Part shown: piece by piece, positions 24,814-34,005 of the stretch
Position numbering within the stretch: the first letter of the stretch is position 1
Layout: the number at the start of each line of letters is the position of its first letter
Source of the DNA: Saprospiraceae bacterium
GTDB lineage: Bacteria > Bacteroidota > Bacteroidia > Chitinophagales > Saprospiraceae
Length of the DNA stretch: 64,000 nt
Direction: 5' to 3'
Assembly: GCA_022448945.1 (NCBI GenBank)
Contig: JAKVCV010000001.1
Coordinates: 17,570-81,569, forward strand
The notes under the pieces: generated by a model
The model's database searches: none
What the model saw: only the letters and a program-made list of their open reading frames with translations
What the model was told of the DNA's origin: nothing
Program-made: the position numbers and the translations under genes

Positions 24814-26976
24814 ATGATTATGCAAAAATGTTTTTTTATAATAGTAATGATTTTTTTCTTTTTTGCTTTCAGTATTGATATTGCATATGCACAAACTGAT
24901 AAGCGGGATCTAAACAATTCTAAAACCCCCTATTCCCCTTATGGTGGTGTTTTTACACCTAAAGGAACCTTGAAGGTGCTTTTAGTTTTTGTTACCTATA
25001 AAGACAAAAGTACTGCAAATCCTAAATTTTTAAATAAAAACAATAAACTTCCTGAGTGGGATTATTTACAAAACAATAAACTTCCCTCATTTGTTGATCC
25101 TATAACTGGTGACTGTCCAGAGTATATATTTAACAGAGCAACTGATTTTGATAAGTATATTAACATGACAAAAAACAATTTTTCAAAACAGTTTGCTTCT
25201 ATGTCAAATAATAAATTTAAGTTGATAGGAGAAGTATTTAAAGATTCAAAAGGAAAACCAACAGTTGTAGAAATTGATCCTACTGAAGGTTATTCATGGA
25301 CACAAATGAATAGTAGGGCAGTGGATGCTATGCGAAAGATAAATCCTAATGTTGATTTGTCTTCTTTTGATCAACGTAAAAATAGGCCCGATTTTAAATT
25401 TGATAATTCGGATACAACAATTCATAAACCAGATAAAATTATTGATTTTGTAGTTTTTGTTCATCGCTATAATAAAAATTGGATACAACAGCCAAAAGCC
25501 AGTATGCGTGGATGGATAGGATCTGGAGGAGGTTTTGCGGCAACAGGAATTGTACCTTCGAATAAGTTAAATGGTTATAGATTTGCTGAAGGTTTTACAA
25601 TGACTTATCGTTCTGGGGTTTTTGTACATGAAGTTGCACATGTCTTGTTTAATGCGCCGCATATTATGGGTGTTAATAATGTTGTAGGAGATTTTTTTTA
25701 TCTTATGAGTGCTGGTTGGGGTATTATGGCTCCTATAAGTATTTTTTCAGGATTTAATGCATGGGAACGTTGGTATTCAGGTTTTATAGATCCTGTAGCT
25801 GATATCAAAGATGAAAAAGATCTAAATGGTGGTAATGTTTTCTTATTACGCGATTATTTTACGACTGGAGATGCATTAAGGATAGAAATTCCATTTTCAG
25901 GTGGTCAGCACTTGTGGCTTGAAAATCATGCTAAAGTTCATCCTTATGATGAACATCCATGGAAGGGAAATGTACTTGGAAAAGGTGATACAATTTTTGG
26001 AACAGCAGCAGGAATTTATGCCTATGTAGAGTCAATTGAAGGTAGTAGGAATAATATTTTTTCGGCCCTCTCAAATCGTGCAAATGGGATTAAAGTACTG
26101 AATGCCAGTGGAAATTATGATTATCATATGTATAAAGAAATACCTGTAATAAAAAATAATTGGGGAAATGTTATGCATAGTTTTAAAAGGATGGAACCAA
26201 ATCCTATTTCAGGGATCAATAACTTTTATCGTTTCCCTTTTGATGGAAATAATGATGGAATTATACAAATTGACCCTAATTATAATTCCAGTAAAACGGA
26301 ATGGTATGCACCTATTTTCAGAGAAGAAATACAGCCTGATTCTTTTGTGAACCTCTATGGTTCATTTGGTTCTTTTGATCCTATACGATCCGAAGGATAT
26401 ACTAGCCCCGTAGCATTCAGAGATGGTGATTATCTCGATATAAATTCTAACCCCTTGCCACTAAATTATCCTAAATACATATTGAAAGATAAAGCATTAG
26501 AGCCATATATATTGAACGGGTTGGCTATGAAGTTTTCGGCAATAGAAAATAGTAAAGATATGCTTGTTCAAATACGCTTTAAAAAAGTTAGTATATGTCA
26601 TGATAATAGGTGGTCAGGAAATATTGTGTTGCCCAATATAACAGAAGATGAGAAGCCAGATTTAGTTGTGTCTAACTGTACTAAATTGATAATTGACAAA
26701 AGTGGAACTGTAAATACACATGTTAAAACTAATAATGGAGATTTTATTATTCCTTCAGTTTTTACTGTTAGTAAGGATGCATGTCTTCATTTGAAAAGTA
26801 AATCAAGGCTTATTATAAAAGATGATTCCAGATTGATTCTTGAAAAAGGGGCGAGATTAATTATGGACAGCAAATCTAAAATAATTGTCAGCCCTAATGC
26901 AGAATTTAATATAAATGACAATAAAATTGAAAAACATAAGTCTGCTAAAATCATTGATCAAGAAGGGAAAAGATAG
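24814..26976 (+). CDS. Secreted M6-like metalloprotease
   Basis: The product (720 residues from ATG 24814; ATG 24820 is nearly as good, and a TTG at 24787 is less likely) has a signal peptide ending near AYAQ. The catalytic region has a zinc-binding HEVAH at residues 272-276, then a histidine at 283. The downstream GWGIMAPISIFSGFNAWERW resembles the Met-turn and AWERW/AWH motif of M6 (immune inhibitor A-type) peptidases. The C-terminal 60 residues contain eight-residue repeats such as SRLIIKDD and SRLILEKG, like a beta-solenoid. No T9SS domain is visible. It stands alone between divergent and downstream genes. Confidence 0.75.
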   Translation: MIMQKCFFIIVMIFFFFAFSIDIAYAQTDKRDLNNSKTPYSPYGGVFTPKGTLKVLLVFVTYKDKSTANPKFLNKNNKLPEWDYLQNNKLPSFVDPITGDCPEYIFNRATDFDKYINMTKNNFSKQFASMSNNKFKLIGEVFKDSKGKPTVVEIDPTEGYSWTQMNSRAVDAMRKINPNVDLSSFDQRKNRPDFKFDNSDTTIHKPDKIIDFVVFVHRYNKNWIQQPKASMRGWIGSGGGFAATGIVPSNKLNGYRFAEGFTMTYRSGVFVHEVAHVLFNAPHIMGVNNVVGDFFYLMSAGWGIMAPISIFSGFNAWERWYSGFIDPVADIKDEKDLNGGNVFLLRDYFTTGDALRIEIPFSGGQHLWLENHAKVHPYDEHPWKGNVLGKGDTIFGTAAGIYAYVESIEGSRNNIFSALSNRANGIKVLNASGNYDYHMYKEIPVIKNNWGNVMHSFKRMEPNPISGINNFYRFPFDGNNDGIIQIDPNYNSSKTEWYAPIFREEIQPDSFVNLYGSFGSFDPIRSEGYTSPVAFRDGDYLDINSNPLPLNYPKYILKDKALEPYILNGLAMKFSAIENSKDMLVQIRFKKVSICHDNRWSGNIVLPNITEDEKPDLVVSNCTKLIIDKSGTVNTHVKTNNGDFIIPSVFTVSKDACLHLKSKSRLIIKDDSRLILEKGARLIMDSKSKIIVSPNAEFNINDNKIEKHKSAKIIDQEGKR

Positions 26977-27059
26977 CTTATAGGGTTTTTAATGTAGAAT
27001 ATTAATGTTACCTGACCTAAAGATTTTTTTTATATGTGGGGTAACAGTATCAGTTCGTT

Positions 27060-27078
27060 ATTTAGAATCATTCTAAAT
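27060..27078. promoter_or_regulatory. Perfect 9-1-9 palindrome, PerR/Fur-like operator candidate
   Basis: Bases 27060-27068 are the exact reverse complement of 27070-27078, with C27069 in the centre. The inner part TTAGAATCATTCTAA has the 7-1-7 layout of Fur-family boxes and fits the PerR box pattern TTANAATnATTNTAA known from Firmicutes. It lies about 56 bases upstream of the -7 element of the nqr operon. Binding by a PerR or Fur protein is inference; no regulator gene is in the window. Confidence 0.45.
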
Positions 27079-27082
27079 GTGT

Positions 27083-27098
27083 TTTTGTGCTCACAAAA
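27083..27098. repeat. Second short inverted repeat upstream of nqrA
   Basis: TTTTGTG at 27083-27089 pairs with CACAAAA at 27092-27098 across two bases. It follows the PerR-like palindrome by four bases. It may be a second operator half-site pair or a weak hairpin. Confidence 0.35.
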
Positions 27099-27134
27099 CA
27101 TAATTTTTTGGTATGTAGATATAAAACGAAATTT

Positions 27135-27142
27135 TATATTTG
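27135..27142 (+). promoter_or_regulatory. Bacteroidota-type -7 element (TATATTTG) for the nqr operon
   Basis: TATATTTG matches TAnnTTTG. A TTG at 27108-27110 lies 24 bases upstream, slightly longer than the usual spacing. Transcription would start near 27149, leaving a leader of about 57 bases before nqrA. Confidence 0.5.
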
Positions 27143-27205
27143 CAGCAATAATAGAATGCAAAAGATTAGTATTTTTTATAATATATTTAACATTTAAGTT
27201 TATAT

Positions 27206-28816
27206 ATGACACTCTCAACAGCGCTTATATTTTCTATTGTTTTTATTATTTTTTTTATTTTCATAATGGGAACAATTGCAGAAAGGATGTTAAAAATCTC
27301 TGCTAAAAACAGTGGACAAAATCCAAAACAATACGGAATATTACCAAATGATTTAAGCAGTATTTTTGGTCGCAACATTAGTAAACCATCTTATATACCT
27401 TCGAATGAAGATTTTTTTAGCTTCGATAAAGGATTTGATATCAAACTCATGGGGGAAGCATCAACAGAACATAAGATTGAATCTGTACATTCTGCTACTT
27501 ATGCCATAAAACCCAAAGATTTTATTGGTATGATGCCTATTCCCAAAGTAGTTGTCGAAGAAGGAGACTCTATAAAGTCTGGAGATATCCTATTTTATGA
27601 TAAAAGTCGACCAGAAATTAAATATGCTGCCCCAATTAGTGGGGAGATGGTTCGAATTCAGAGAGGAGAAAAGCGTTCGATTAATGAGGTTGTTATGTTG
27701 GCTGATAAAGATATTGAATACCGTCAATATGATTTGCCTGATCTGAATTCTGTTAATCGTGTGGATTTAGTAACTTTTCTACTTGATTCAGGAGCTTGGC
27801 CTTTTATTCGACAACGACCATTTGATATAGTTGCAGATTTTAATGTCGTACCTAAATCTATTTTTGTTACCACATTTGATTCGGCACCATTAGCACCTGG
27901 TTTTAATCTTACTGTACAAGGTAAAGAAACGGAATTCCAAAAAGGTCTGCAAGTGTTGGCAAAATTAACAAATGGAGATGTTCATCTTGGAATGGATGCG
28001 AGAGGGGAAAAACCAGCGGATGCGTTTATGAATGCATCAGGTGTTGTTAAACATTGGTTTAAAGGGCAGCATCCTGCAGGTAATGTTGGAATTCATATCC
28101 ATCATGTAGACCCCATTAACCCAGGAGAGACAGTTTGGCATCTTGATGTCCATGGAGTTTTAGTTTTGGGAACATTGTTTGAAAAAGGGATTTTTGATAC
28201 CGAACGCGTTGTAGCAATTACTGGTTATGAAATAGCCAAACCGCGTTTTGTACGGGCTCATCAGGGGATATGTTTAGAAAAATTAGTAATGGAAGTTCAG
28301 TTCCAAGAAGAAAGAAATACAACTGATAAAGAGGGGAAACCAGTCAATATCTCAAGAAAAGCAGTTAGATTAATTTCTGGTGATCCTTTAACGGGCAAAG
28401 AAATTACTTCAACTGGTTATTTGGGTTTCTTTGATGATCAGATAACGACTGTAGAAGAGGGTGATTATTATGAACTTTTTGGTTGGTTACTTCCTAGAAA
28501 AGGACACCCAACTCAAAATCGTACTTTTCCTGGTGGGTTTTTCCCATCGACTGTATATAAAGCAGATACGCAACAAAATGGTGAGCATCGTGCATTTGTT
28601 GTTTCGGGAGAATATGAAAGTGTTTTGCCAATGGATATTTATCCACAATATTTGTTAAGAGCTATTCAGGCATATGATTTTGAAAAAATGGAAGGATTGG
28701 GAATTTTGGAATTAGGGGAAGAAGATGTTGCTTTGTGTGAGTATGTATGTACTTCAAAGCATCCTGTTCAAAAGACCTTAAGAGAAGGTTTAAATATGTT
28801 GATGGAACAGGGATAA
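27206..28816 (+). CDS. nqrA: Na+-translocating NADH:quinone reductase subunit A with N-terminal membrane anchor
   Basis: NqrA is the large peripheral subunit of Na+-NQR. Its usual start, KGFDIKLMGEA, appears only at residue 75 here. Before it are a transmembrane helix (about residues 4-22) and a 50-residue linker, so the protein is 536 residues against about 450 in most relatives. No in-frame ATG lies just before the conserved core, so the extension is probably real. The rest has typical segments (KPKDFIGMMPIPKVVVEEGD, FKGQHPAGNVGIHIHH, GRAHQG-like RFVRAHQGICLE). It is the first gene of nqrABCDEF. Confidence 0.93.
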   Translation: MTLSTALIFSIVFIIFFIFIMGTIAERMLKISAKNSGQNPKQYGILPNDLSSIFGRNISKPSYIPSNEDFFSFDKGFDIKLMGEASTEHKIESVHSATYAIKPKDFIGMMPIPKVVVEEGDSIKSGDILFYDKSRPEIKYAAPISGEMVRIQRGEKRSINEVVMLADKDIEYRQYDLPDLNSVNRVDLVTFLLDSGAWPFIRQRPFDIVADFNVVPKSIFVTTFDSAPLAPGFNLTVQGKETEFQKGLQVLAKLTNGDVHLGMDARGEKPADAFMNASGVVKHWFKGQHPAGNVGIHIHHVDPINPGETVWHLDVHGVLVLGTLFEKGIFDTERVVAITGYEIAKPRFVRAHQGICLEKLVMEVQFQEERNTTDKEGKPVNISRKAVRLISGDPLTGKEITSTGYLGFFDDQITTVEEGDYYELFGWLLPRKGHPTQNRTFPGGFFPSTVYKADTQQNGEHRAFVVSGEYESVLPMDIYPQYLLRAIQAYDFEKMEGLGILELGEEDVALCEYVCTSKHPVQKTLREGLNMLMEQG

Positions 28817-28886
28817 TCCCATAAATTAGTTCATTAAATAAATTTGATATTAATTCTAATACAATAAATAATAATAAAGTAACCAT

Positions 28887-30158
28887 ATGGGACCTTTTGA
28901 TGTAGAATTTTGGAAGAAGTTACAGCCACCTAAAGAAAAACAGTTTTTACATGGGCTTTATGATGGCTTATTCACCCTCTTTTTTAAACCAAATGAAGTA
29001 ACGCATGGAGGCACACATATTAAGGGCCCAATGGACCTTAAGAGGTTGATGATTCATGTAGTTCTTGCCTTAACTTTATGCTATGTTTTGGGTGCTTATA
29101 ATATAGGTCATCAACATTTTTTAGCATTAGGAGAGCACACTGGTATATTTGATGCACTTCATTTGAAATTAGTGATAGGTCTAGTTTCTTTATTGCCAAT
29201 TTTTATTGTTTCCAATTTAGTTGGTTTGGCAATTGAGTTTTATTTTGCTGCTAAAAAAGGTCATGCAATTGAAGAGGGGTACTTAGTAACTGGTGCTCTC
29301 ATTCCTTTAATTATGCCACCAGATATACCGTTATGGATGTTGACATTGTCGATAATTTTTGCTGTATTTTTAGGTAAAGAAGCATTTGGAGGTACAGGAA
29401 TGAATGTTATAAATATAGCTTTATTGGCTCGTGCATTTATCTTTTTTGCTTACCCTACAGAAATTTCTGGTGATGCACCTTGGGTTGCTGCTATTGATTT
29501 TGAGAATGGATTAACGGATTATAGTTTTATTCATACAATGTTTAATGGCTTTTTTAGTTGGATGGATTGGAGTGTGTTTGTAGGAGGACAGCCATTGCTG
29601 GAATCTTTTACAGGTGCAACACCTCTGGTTTTGGCTAGAACTGGTGGTTGGGAAGCAGTAACAGAGGTATATTCACCTGCTGCTATGTTCATAGGTGGTA
29701 TACCTGGTTGCATAGGAGAAACTTCTAAATTGGCTATTTTAGTTGGAATAGGAATTTTATTAGTTACAAGAGTTGCTAGTTGGAGAATAATGTTTTCAAT
29801 GGCTTTAGGTGTAATTTTAACTGGCATGTTATTTAATGCTATTGGAGCAAATATGGGTTCTTATAGTGCTTATATGAGTGTGCCTTGGTACAATCATTTC
29901 TTAATGGGAGGCTTATTATTTGCACTTGCTTTTATGGCAACTGATCCTGTTACAGCTTGTGGTACTAATACCGGTAAGTGGATATATGGATTTTTAATAG
30001 GCTTTTTTGGAATGGTTATTAGGGTTATGAATCCAGCGTATGCAGAGGGTTGGATGTTAGCTATTCTTTTAATGAATGTTTTTGCACCAACAATTGATTT
30101 TTATGTTGTTGATGCTAATATTTCTAGACGATTAAAGAGGGTTAAAGCTAAAGTCTAA
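28887..30158 (+). CDS. nqrB: Na+-NQR subunit B
   Basis: NqrB is the main Na+-conducting membrane subunit and carries covalent FMN plus riboflavin. The 423-residue protein has about ten transmembrane helices. The flavinylation motif TGATPL (from about residue 246) is conserved; other segments such as GFLIGFFGMVIRVMNPAYAEG and WMLAILLMNVFAPTID match the family's C terminus. It starts 70 bases after nqrA and is followed by nqrC. The flavin transferase ApbE that would attach FMN is not encoded in the window. Confidence 0.96.
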   Translation: MGPFDVEFWKKLQPPKEKQFLHGLYDGLFTLFFKPNEVTHGGTHIKGPMDLKRLMIHVVLALTLCYVLGAYNIGHQHFLALGEHTGIFDALHLKLVIGLVSLLPIFIVSNLVGLAIEFYFAAKKGHAIEEGYLVTGALIPLIMPPDIPLWMLTLSIIFAVFLGKEAFGGTGMNVINIALLARAFIFFAYPTEISGDAPWVAAIDFENGLTDYSFIHTMFNGFFSWMDWSVFVGGQPLLESFTGATPLVLARTGGWEAVTEVYSPAAMFIGGIPGCIGETSKLAILVGIGILLVTRVASWRIMFSMALGVILTGMLFNAIGANMGSYSAYMSVPWYNHFLMGGLLFALAFMATDPVTACGTNTGKWIYGFLIGFFGMVIRVMNPAYAEGWMLAILLMNVFAPTIDFYVVDANISRRLKRVKAKV

Positions 30159-30205
30159 TCAGAAATTGTTTTTCAGTAATTGAATTTTTCCTAAATAAAA
30201 TAAAA

Positions 30206-30958
30206 ATGGAAGAGAAAAAAGAAATGAATGTTTACCTGTATGTTTTTATACTAACTTCGGTAACAGCTCTTATTTTGTCACTTTTGTATACAAGTCTCAA
30301 TCCTATTTTTGAAGCCAATAAAGCTGAGGCAAAAAAGAAGGCTATATTGAGTTGTGTTCCCGATTCAACGATTGATTTGAGTAATCAAGAATCTGTGACA
30401 AAAGCTTATGAAAAAGTTACTATGATTGCTGTCTCGGAGCAAGGTGAAATTTATACCAATGAAAATTTAGAAACGATTAATACATTGGCTACAGGTGGTG
30501 CAAAGAAATATAAAGCATTAGCGGAATTAGATTTAGCTAATGAAGAGAAAAAAGAATCGTCCAATAGATTGTATCCAGTATATAAATATGAAAATGATGA
30601 GTCAAAGTATTACATTGTAGCAATAAGAGGTAATGGTTTATGGGATAAAATTTGGGCTTATATAGCCTTAGAAGAAGATCTCAATACGATTGCTGGTGTA
30701 TATTTTGATCACAAGGCTGAAACACCTGGGCTTGGTGCGGAAATAAAAGATAGTGACAAATTTAAAGCTCAGTTTATAAATAAAAAAGTATTTGATGGTT
30801 CTAGAGTTGCTTTTACAGTTTTAAAAAGAGCTAAAAAAGGTGAACACTTTGTAACAGGAATTTCTGGAGCTACCATTACAAGTGATGGAGTAACTGATAT
30901 GTTTGTAAGTGGAATGAGCTATTACAAAACTTATTTTAGCGCGCTAAAAAATCAATAA
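30206..30958 (+). CDS. nqrC: Na+-NQR subunit C
   Basis: NqrC has a single N-terminal transmembrane helix (about residues 8-27) and a periplasmic FMN-binding domain. The covalent FMN motif SGATIT lies near residues 220-225 in GISGATITSDGV. The segment WDKIWAYIALEEDLNTIAGV and the HKAETPGLGAEI stretch are family signatures. The length, 250 residues, is normal. It is placed between nqrB and nqrD in the standard order. Function follows from the family. Confidence 0.96.
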   Translation: MEEKKEMNVYLYVFILTSVTALILSLLYTSLNPIFEANKAEAKKKAILSCVPDSTIDLSNQESVTKAYEKVTMIAVSEQGEIYTNENLETINTLATGGAKKYKALAELDLANEEKKESSNRLYPVYKYENDESKYYIVAIRGNGLWDKIWAYIALEEDLNTIAGVYFDHKAETPGLGAEIKDSDKFKAQFINKKVFDGSRVAFTVLKRAKKGEHFVTGISGATITSDGVTDMFVSGMSYYKTYFSALKNQ

Positions 30959-31012
30959 ATATGATGCTTTTATTTTATGCATCTATTGAATTTATACAAT
31001 AAATATTTAAAC

Positions 31013-31684
31013 ATGGCTGAAACTACAGTTGAAACAAAGAAAAAAAGTGGCTTACTTGGAAAAGAAGACATAAAATTGTTGAAAGACCCGCTGCATAGTG
31101 ATAATCCTATTACAATACAAGTACTTGGGATTTGCTCAGCTTTAGCAGTCACAGGTTCCGTGACAAAATCATTAGTAATGGCTGTTGCATTAATTTTTGT
31201 ATGTGCTTTCGCAAGTTTAATTATTTCAATATTGAGGAATTCTATACCTTCTTCTATAAGAATGATTGTTCAACTTTTAGTTATTGCTGGGTTGGTTCAA
31301 ATTGTAGAAATTGTATTAGGGGCATTTGCATATACAGCTTATGTTGAATTATCTGTTTTTATTGGTTTAATTATTACCAATTGTATTGTTATGGGTAGAT
31401 TGGAGGCATTTGCCATGGGTAATAATCCAAAACAAGCCTTATTAGATGGCATTGGTAATGGACTCGGTTATGGTTGGATTTTGGTTGCAATGGCAGTCGT
31501 TCGAGAGCTCTTTGGAAAAGGAACGTTTATGGGGTGGGAAATTATGAATCCATTGTTTGCAATTGTTGGAGGTGAGTATACACTTAATAATTTAATGGTA
31601 TTACCTGCATCTTCTTTATTTGTTATTGGTATTTTTATTTGGGTACAGAGAAATGTTGATGATGAATTGGTAGATAAATCTTAA
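31013..31684 (+). CDS. nqrD: Na+-NQR subunit D
   Basis: NqrD is one of the two homologous six-helix membrane subunits (with NqrE) that sandwich an Fe-S centre in the membrane. The 223-residue protein from ATG 31013 has the conserved cysteine segments GICSALAVTGS and ITNCIVMGRLEAFA. An ATG at 30977 would add 12 residues without family support. The N-terminal hydrophilic stretch of about 30 residues is somewhat longer than in some relatives. The C-terminal WVQRN segment is typical. Confidence 0.95.
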   Translation: MAETTVETKKKSGLLGKEDIKLLKDPLHSDNPITIQVLGICSALAVTGSVTKSLVMAVALIFVCAFASLIISILRNSIPSSIRMIVQLLVIAGLVQIVEIVLGAFAYTAYVELSVFIGLIITNCIVMGRLEAFAMGNNPKQALLDGIGNGLGYGWILVAMAVVRELFGKGTFMGWEIMNPLFAIVGGEYTLNNLMVLPASSLFVIGIFIWVQRNVDDELVDKS

Positions 31685-31756
31685 TTGGATGTTTTTTATC
31701 TTTTCAGATCATTTATCAAAAAATATAAATTTTAACAATTTTAAATAAGTTATAAA

Positions 31757-32365
31757 ATGGGCGAGACATTAAATATTTTTCTTAAATCTGCCTTTATTGA
31801 CAACATGGTTTTAGCATATTTTCTAGGAATGTGTTCTTACCTTGCAGTATCAAAAACAGTAAAAACTGCTGTTGGTCTAGGACTGGCTGTAATTTTTGTT
31901 TTGGGTATCACTATGCCAATTAACTGGGTGATAAATACATATCTTTTATCCGATAGTGCTATTGTTGCTGGTGTTAGCCTTAGTTTTTTAAGACTTATCC
32001 TTTTTATTGCAGTTATTGCGTCAATGGTACAATTGGTAGAGATGATTATTGAAAAAGTTTCACCAGCACTCTATAATTCATTGGGTATATTCTTGCCATT
32101 AATTACTGTGAATTGTGCTATTTTAGGTGGCTCTTTATTTATGGTATCTAGAGAATATGGTTTTGTAGATTCTGTGTCTTTTGGATTAGGATCTGGTTTG
32201 GGATGGTTTTTAGCAATTGTGGCTATCGCATCTATTCGTGAAAAGTTACGTACAGCTGATGTTCCACCAGCGCTTAGAGGATTGGGTATAGCTTTTATAA
32301 TAACAGGTTTGATGGGTATTGCTTTTATGAGTTTAGCAGGTTTGAATCCTGCAGATTTCAATTAG
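31757..32365 (+). CDS. nqrE: Na+-NQR subunit E
   Basis: NqrE, 202 residues, has six predicted helices. The two conserved cysteine regions, NMVLAYFLGMCSYLAVSK and VNCAILGGSLF, are present and should ligate the intramembrane Fe-S centre with NqrD. The RALRGLGIAF-like segment (ALRGLGIAFIITGLMG) closes the protein. The gene lies 72 bases after nqrD and 57 bases before nqrF. Confidence 0.96.
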   Translation: MGETLNIFLKSAFIDNMVLAYFLGMCSYLAVSKTVKTAVGLGLAVIFVLGITMPINWVINTYLLSDSAIVAGVSLSFLRLILFIAVIASMVQLVEMIIEKVSPALYNSLGIFLPLITVNCAILGGSLFMVSREYGFVDSVSFGLGSGLGWFLAIVAIASIREKLRTADVPPALRGLGIAFIITGLMGIAFMSLAGLNPADFN

Positions 32366-32422
32366 TAAATATTTTTGATAGTAGTAAAGTGATTTAATTT
32401 AAGAACAAAATTTTTCATTCGT

Positions 32423-33748
32423 ATGAAATTGATATTGTTATCTATATTTATTTTTTCTGCCTTGATAATGCTTCTGGCTTATGGGCTGATGGTTGCTAAA
32501 AAGAAACTTTTGCCTCAAGGTGATGTCTCTATCTCTGTGAATAATGGTGAGAAAGTCTTAGAATTGAAACCAGGAGCTACCTTACTTACTGCTTTGTCAA
32601 CAGACAACATATTTTTACCTTCAGCATGTGGTGGTGGTGGTACTTGTGCAATGTGTAAATGTCAGGTTAATTCTGGGGGTGGTGATCCACTATCTACTGA
32701 AATGAATCATTTAACAAGAAAAGAGGCAGCAGATAATTGGCGTCTAGCCTGTCAGGTTAAGGTTAGAAATGATATGGAAGTAGAAGTTCCAGCTGAAATT
32801 TTTGGAATAAAAAAATGGGATTGTGAGGTAGTTTCTAACTATAATGTTGCAACCTTTATTAAAGAATTTGTGGTTAAAGTTCCAGAGCCTGTATCTTTTG
32901 TTGCTGGTGGATATATTCAAATAGATGTCCCTTCTATTACAATCGATTATAAAGATATGAATATTGATTCCCATCCTAGAATGGGAAAGGAAAAAGATGA
33001 ATTTGAAGGAGAATGGAATACTCTCGGAATGCGTCAATTTAAAATGGTAAATGAAGAGCCTATTTTCCGTGCATATTCAATGGCGAATCACCCAAAAGAG
33101 GCTGAAGAACAGCAAATAATTATGCTAAATATTCGTGTTGCTCCACCTCCACCGATTTTTCATATGGTAGATGGAAAGCGTCAGTTTAAAGAATATATGG
33201 ATGTTAATCCGGGAATATGTTCTTCTTATGTTTTTGGTTGTCAGCCTGGAGATAAAGTTACTATTTCTGGTCCTTATGGAGAATTTCATATAAAGCCTAC
33301 AAAAAAAGAAATGGTATATATTGGAGGGGGTGCTGGAATGGCACCTTTACGTTCACACTTATTTCACTTGTTCCATACACTAAAAACTAGGGATAGAAAA
33401 GTATGTTATTGGTATGGTGGACGTGCACCAAGGGAATTGTTTTATATTGATGATTTTAGACAAATAGAAGCCGAATTTGACAACTTTACTTTCTTCATTA
33501 CTATTGATAGAGACCCCAATGATCCTAATTGGATTGCTAAAAAAGATTTAAATGATCAAGATGGAAATTGTTTTTTTGGTTTTGTTATGCCAGAGTTGAA
33601 GAAACATTATTTAGATCATCATCCAGAACCTGAAGAAATTGAATATTATTTCTGTGGTCCGCCAGCGATGGCAGGTTCTATTTTTTCTGCATTGGATGAT
33701 CTAGGAGTACCTAAAGAAAACATTGCGTTTGATGATTTTGGAGAGTAA
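32423..33748 (+). CDS. nqrF: Na+-NQR subunit F (NADH dehydrogenase module)
   Basis: NqrF accepts electrons from NADH. The 441-residue protein has an N-terminal membrane helix (about 3-24). A 2Fe-2S ferredoxin domain carries cysteines in CGGGGTCAMCKC and a further cysteine in RLACQV. The FAD domain contains RAYSMANHP (near 213-221), and the NADH domain contains GGGAGMAPLRSH and the C-terminal YFCGPPAM. The length and order match the family. A strong terminator starts 18 bases after it and closes the operon. Confidence 0.97.
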   Translation: MKLILLSIFIFSALIMLLAYGLMVAKKKLLPQGDVSISVNNGEKVLELKPGATLLTALSTDNIFLPSACGGGGTCAMCKCQVNSGGGDPLSTEMNHLTRKEAADNWRLACQVKVRNDMEVEVPAEIFGIKKWDCEVVSNYNVATFIKEFVVKVPEPVSFVAGGYIQIDVPSITIDYKDMNIDSHPRMGKEKDEFEGEWNTLGMRQFKMVNEEPIFRAYSMANHPKEAEEQQIIMLNIRVAPPPPIFHMVDGKRQFKEYMDVNPGICSSYVFGCQPGDKVTISGPYGEFHIKPTKKEMVYIGGGAGMAPLRSHLFHLFHTLKTRDRKVCYWYGGRAPRELFYIDDFRQIEAEFDNFTFFITIDRDPNDPNWIAKKDLNDQDGNCFFGFVMPELKKHYLDHHPEPEEIEYYFCGPPAMAGSIFSALDDLGVPKENIAFDDFGE

Positions 33749-33765
33749 TTCTATTGATTCCAAAC

Positions 33766-33812
33766 TAAAAAACCGCATCTTTACTATTACTGAGTAGGGA
33801 TGCGGTTTTTAA
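33766..33812 (+). terminator. Terminator of the nqr operon
   Basis: AAAAACCGCATC near 33768-33779 pairs with GATGCGGTTTTT near 33799-33810 across a loop of about 19 bases, with the T-run at the 3' side. It lies directly after nqrF. Confidence 0.88.
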
Positions 33813-34005
33813 TTTGTGTTTATTTGCATGTTTTTTGGTTGAATTTTTTATGTATTTGATAACTGTAGATTAGTAGTTTCTTATGTAAATTCGGACACTA
33901 TATGTTCTTTAAGCTCTATAGCCATATCGCCTTTATTAAAGGATTATTATATATTCATATGTGTTACTTTAGTTTTAATTTGTTACTATAAATATCCGAT
34001 TTAAT

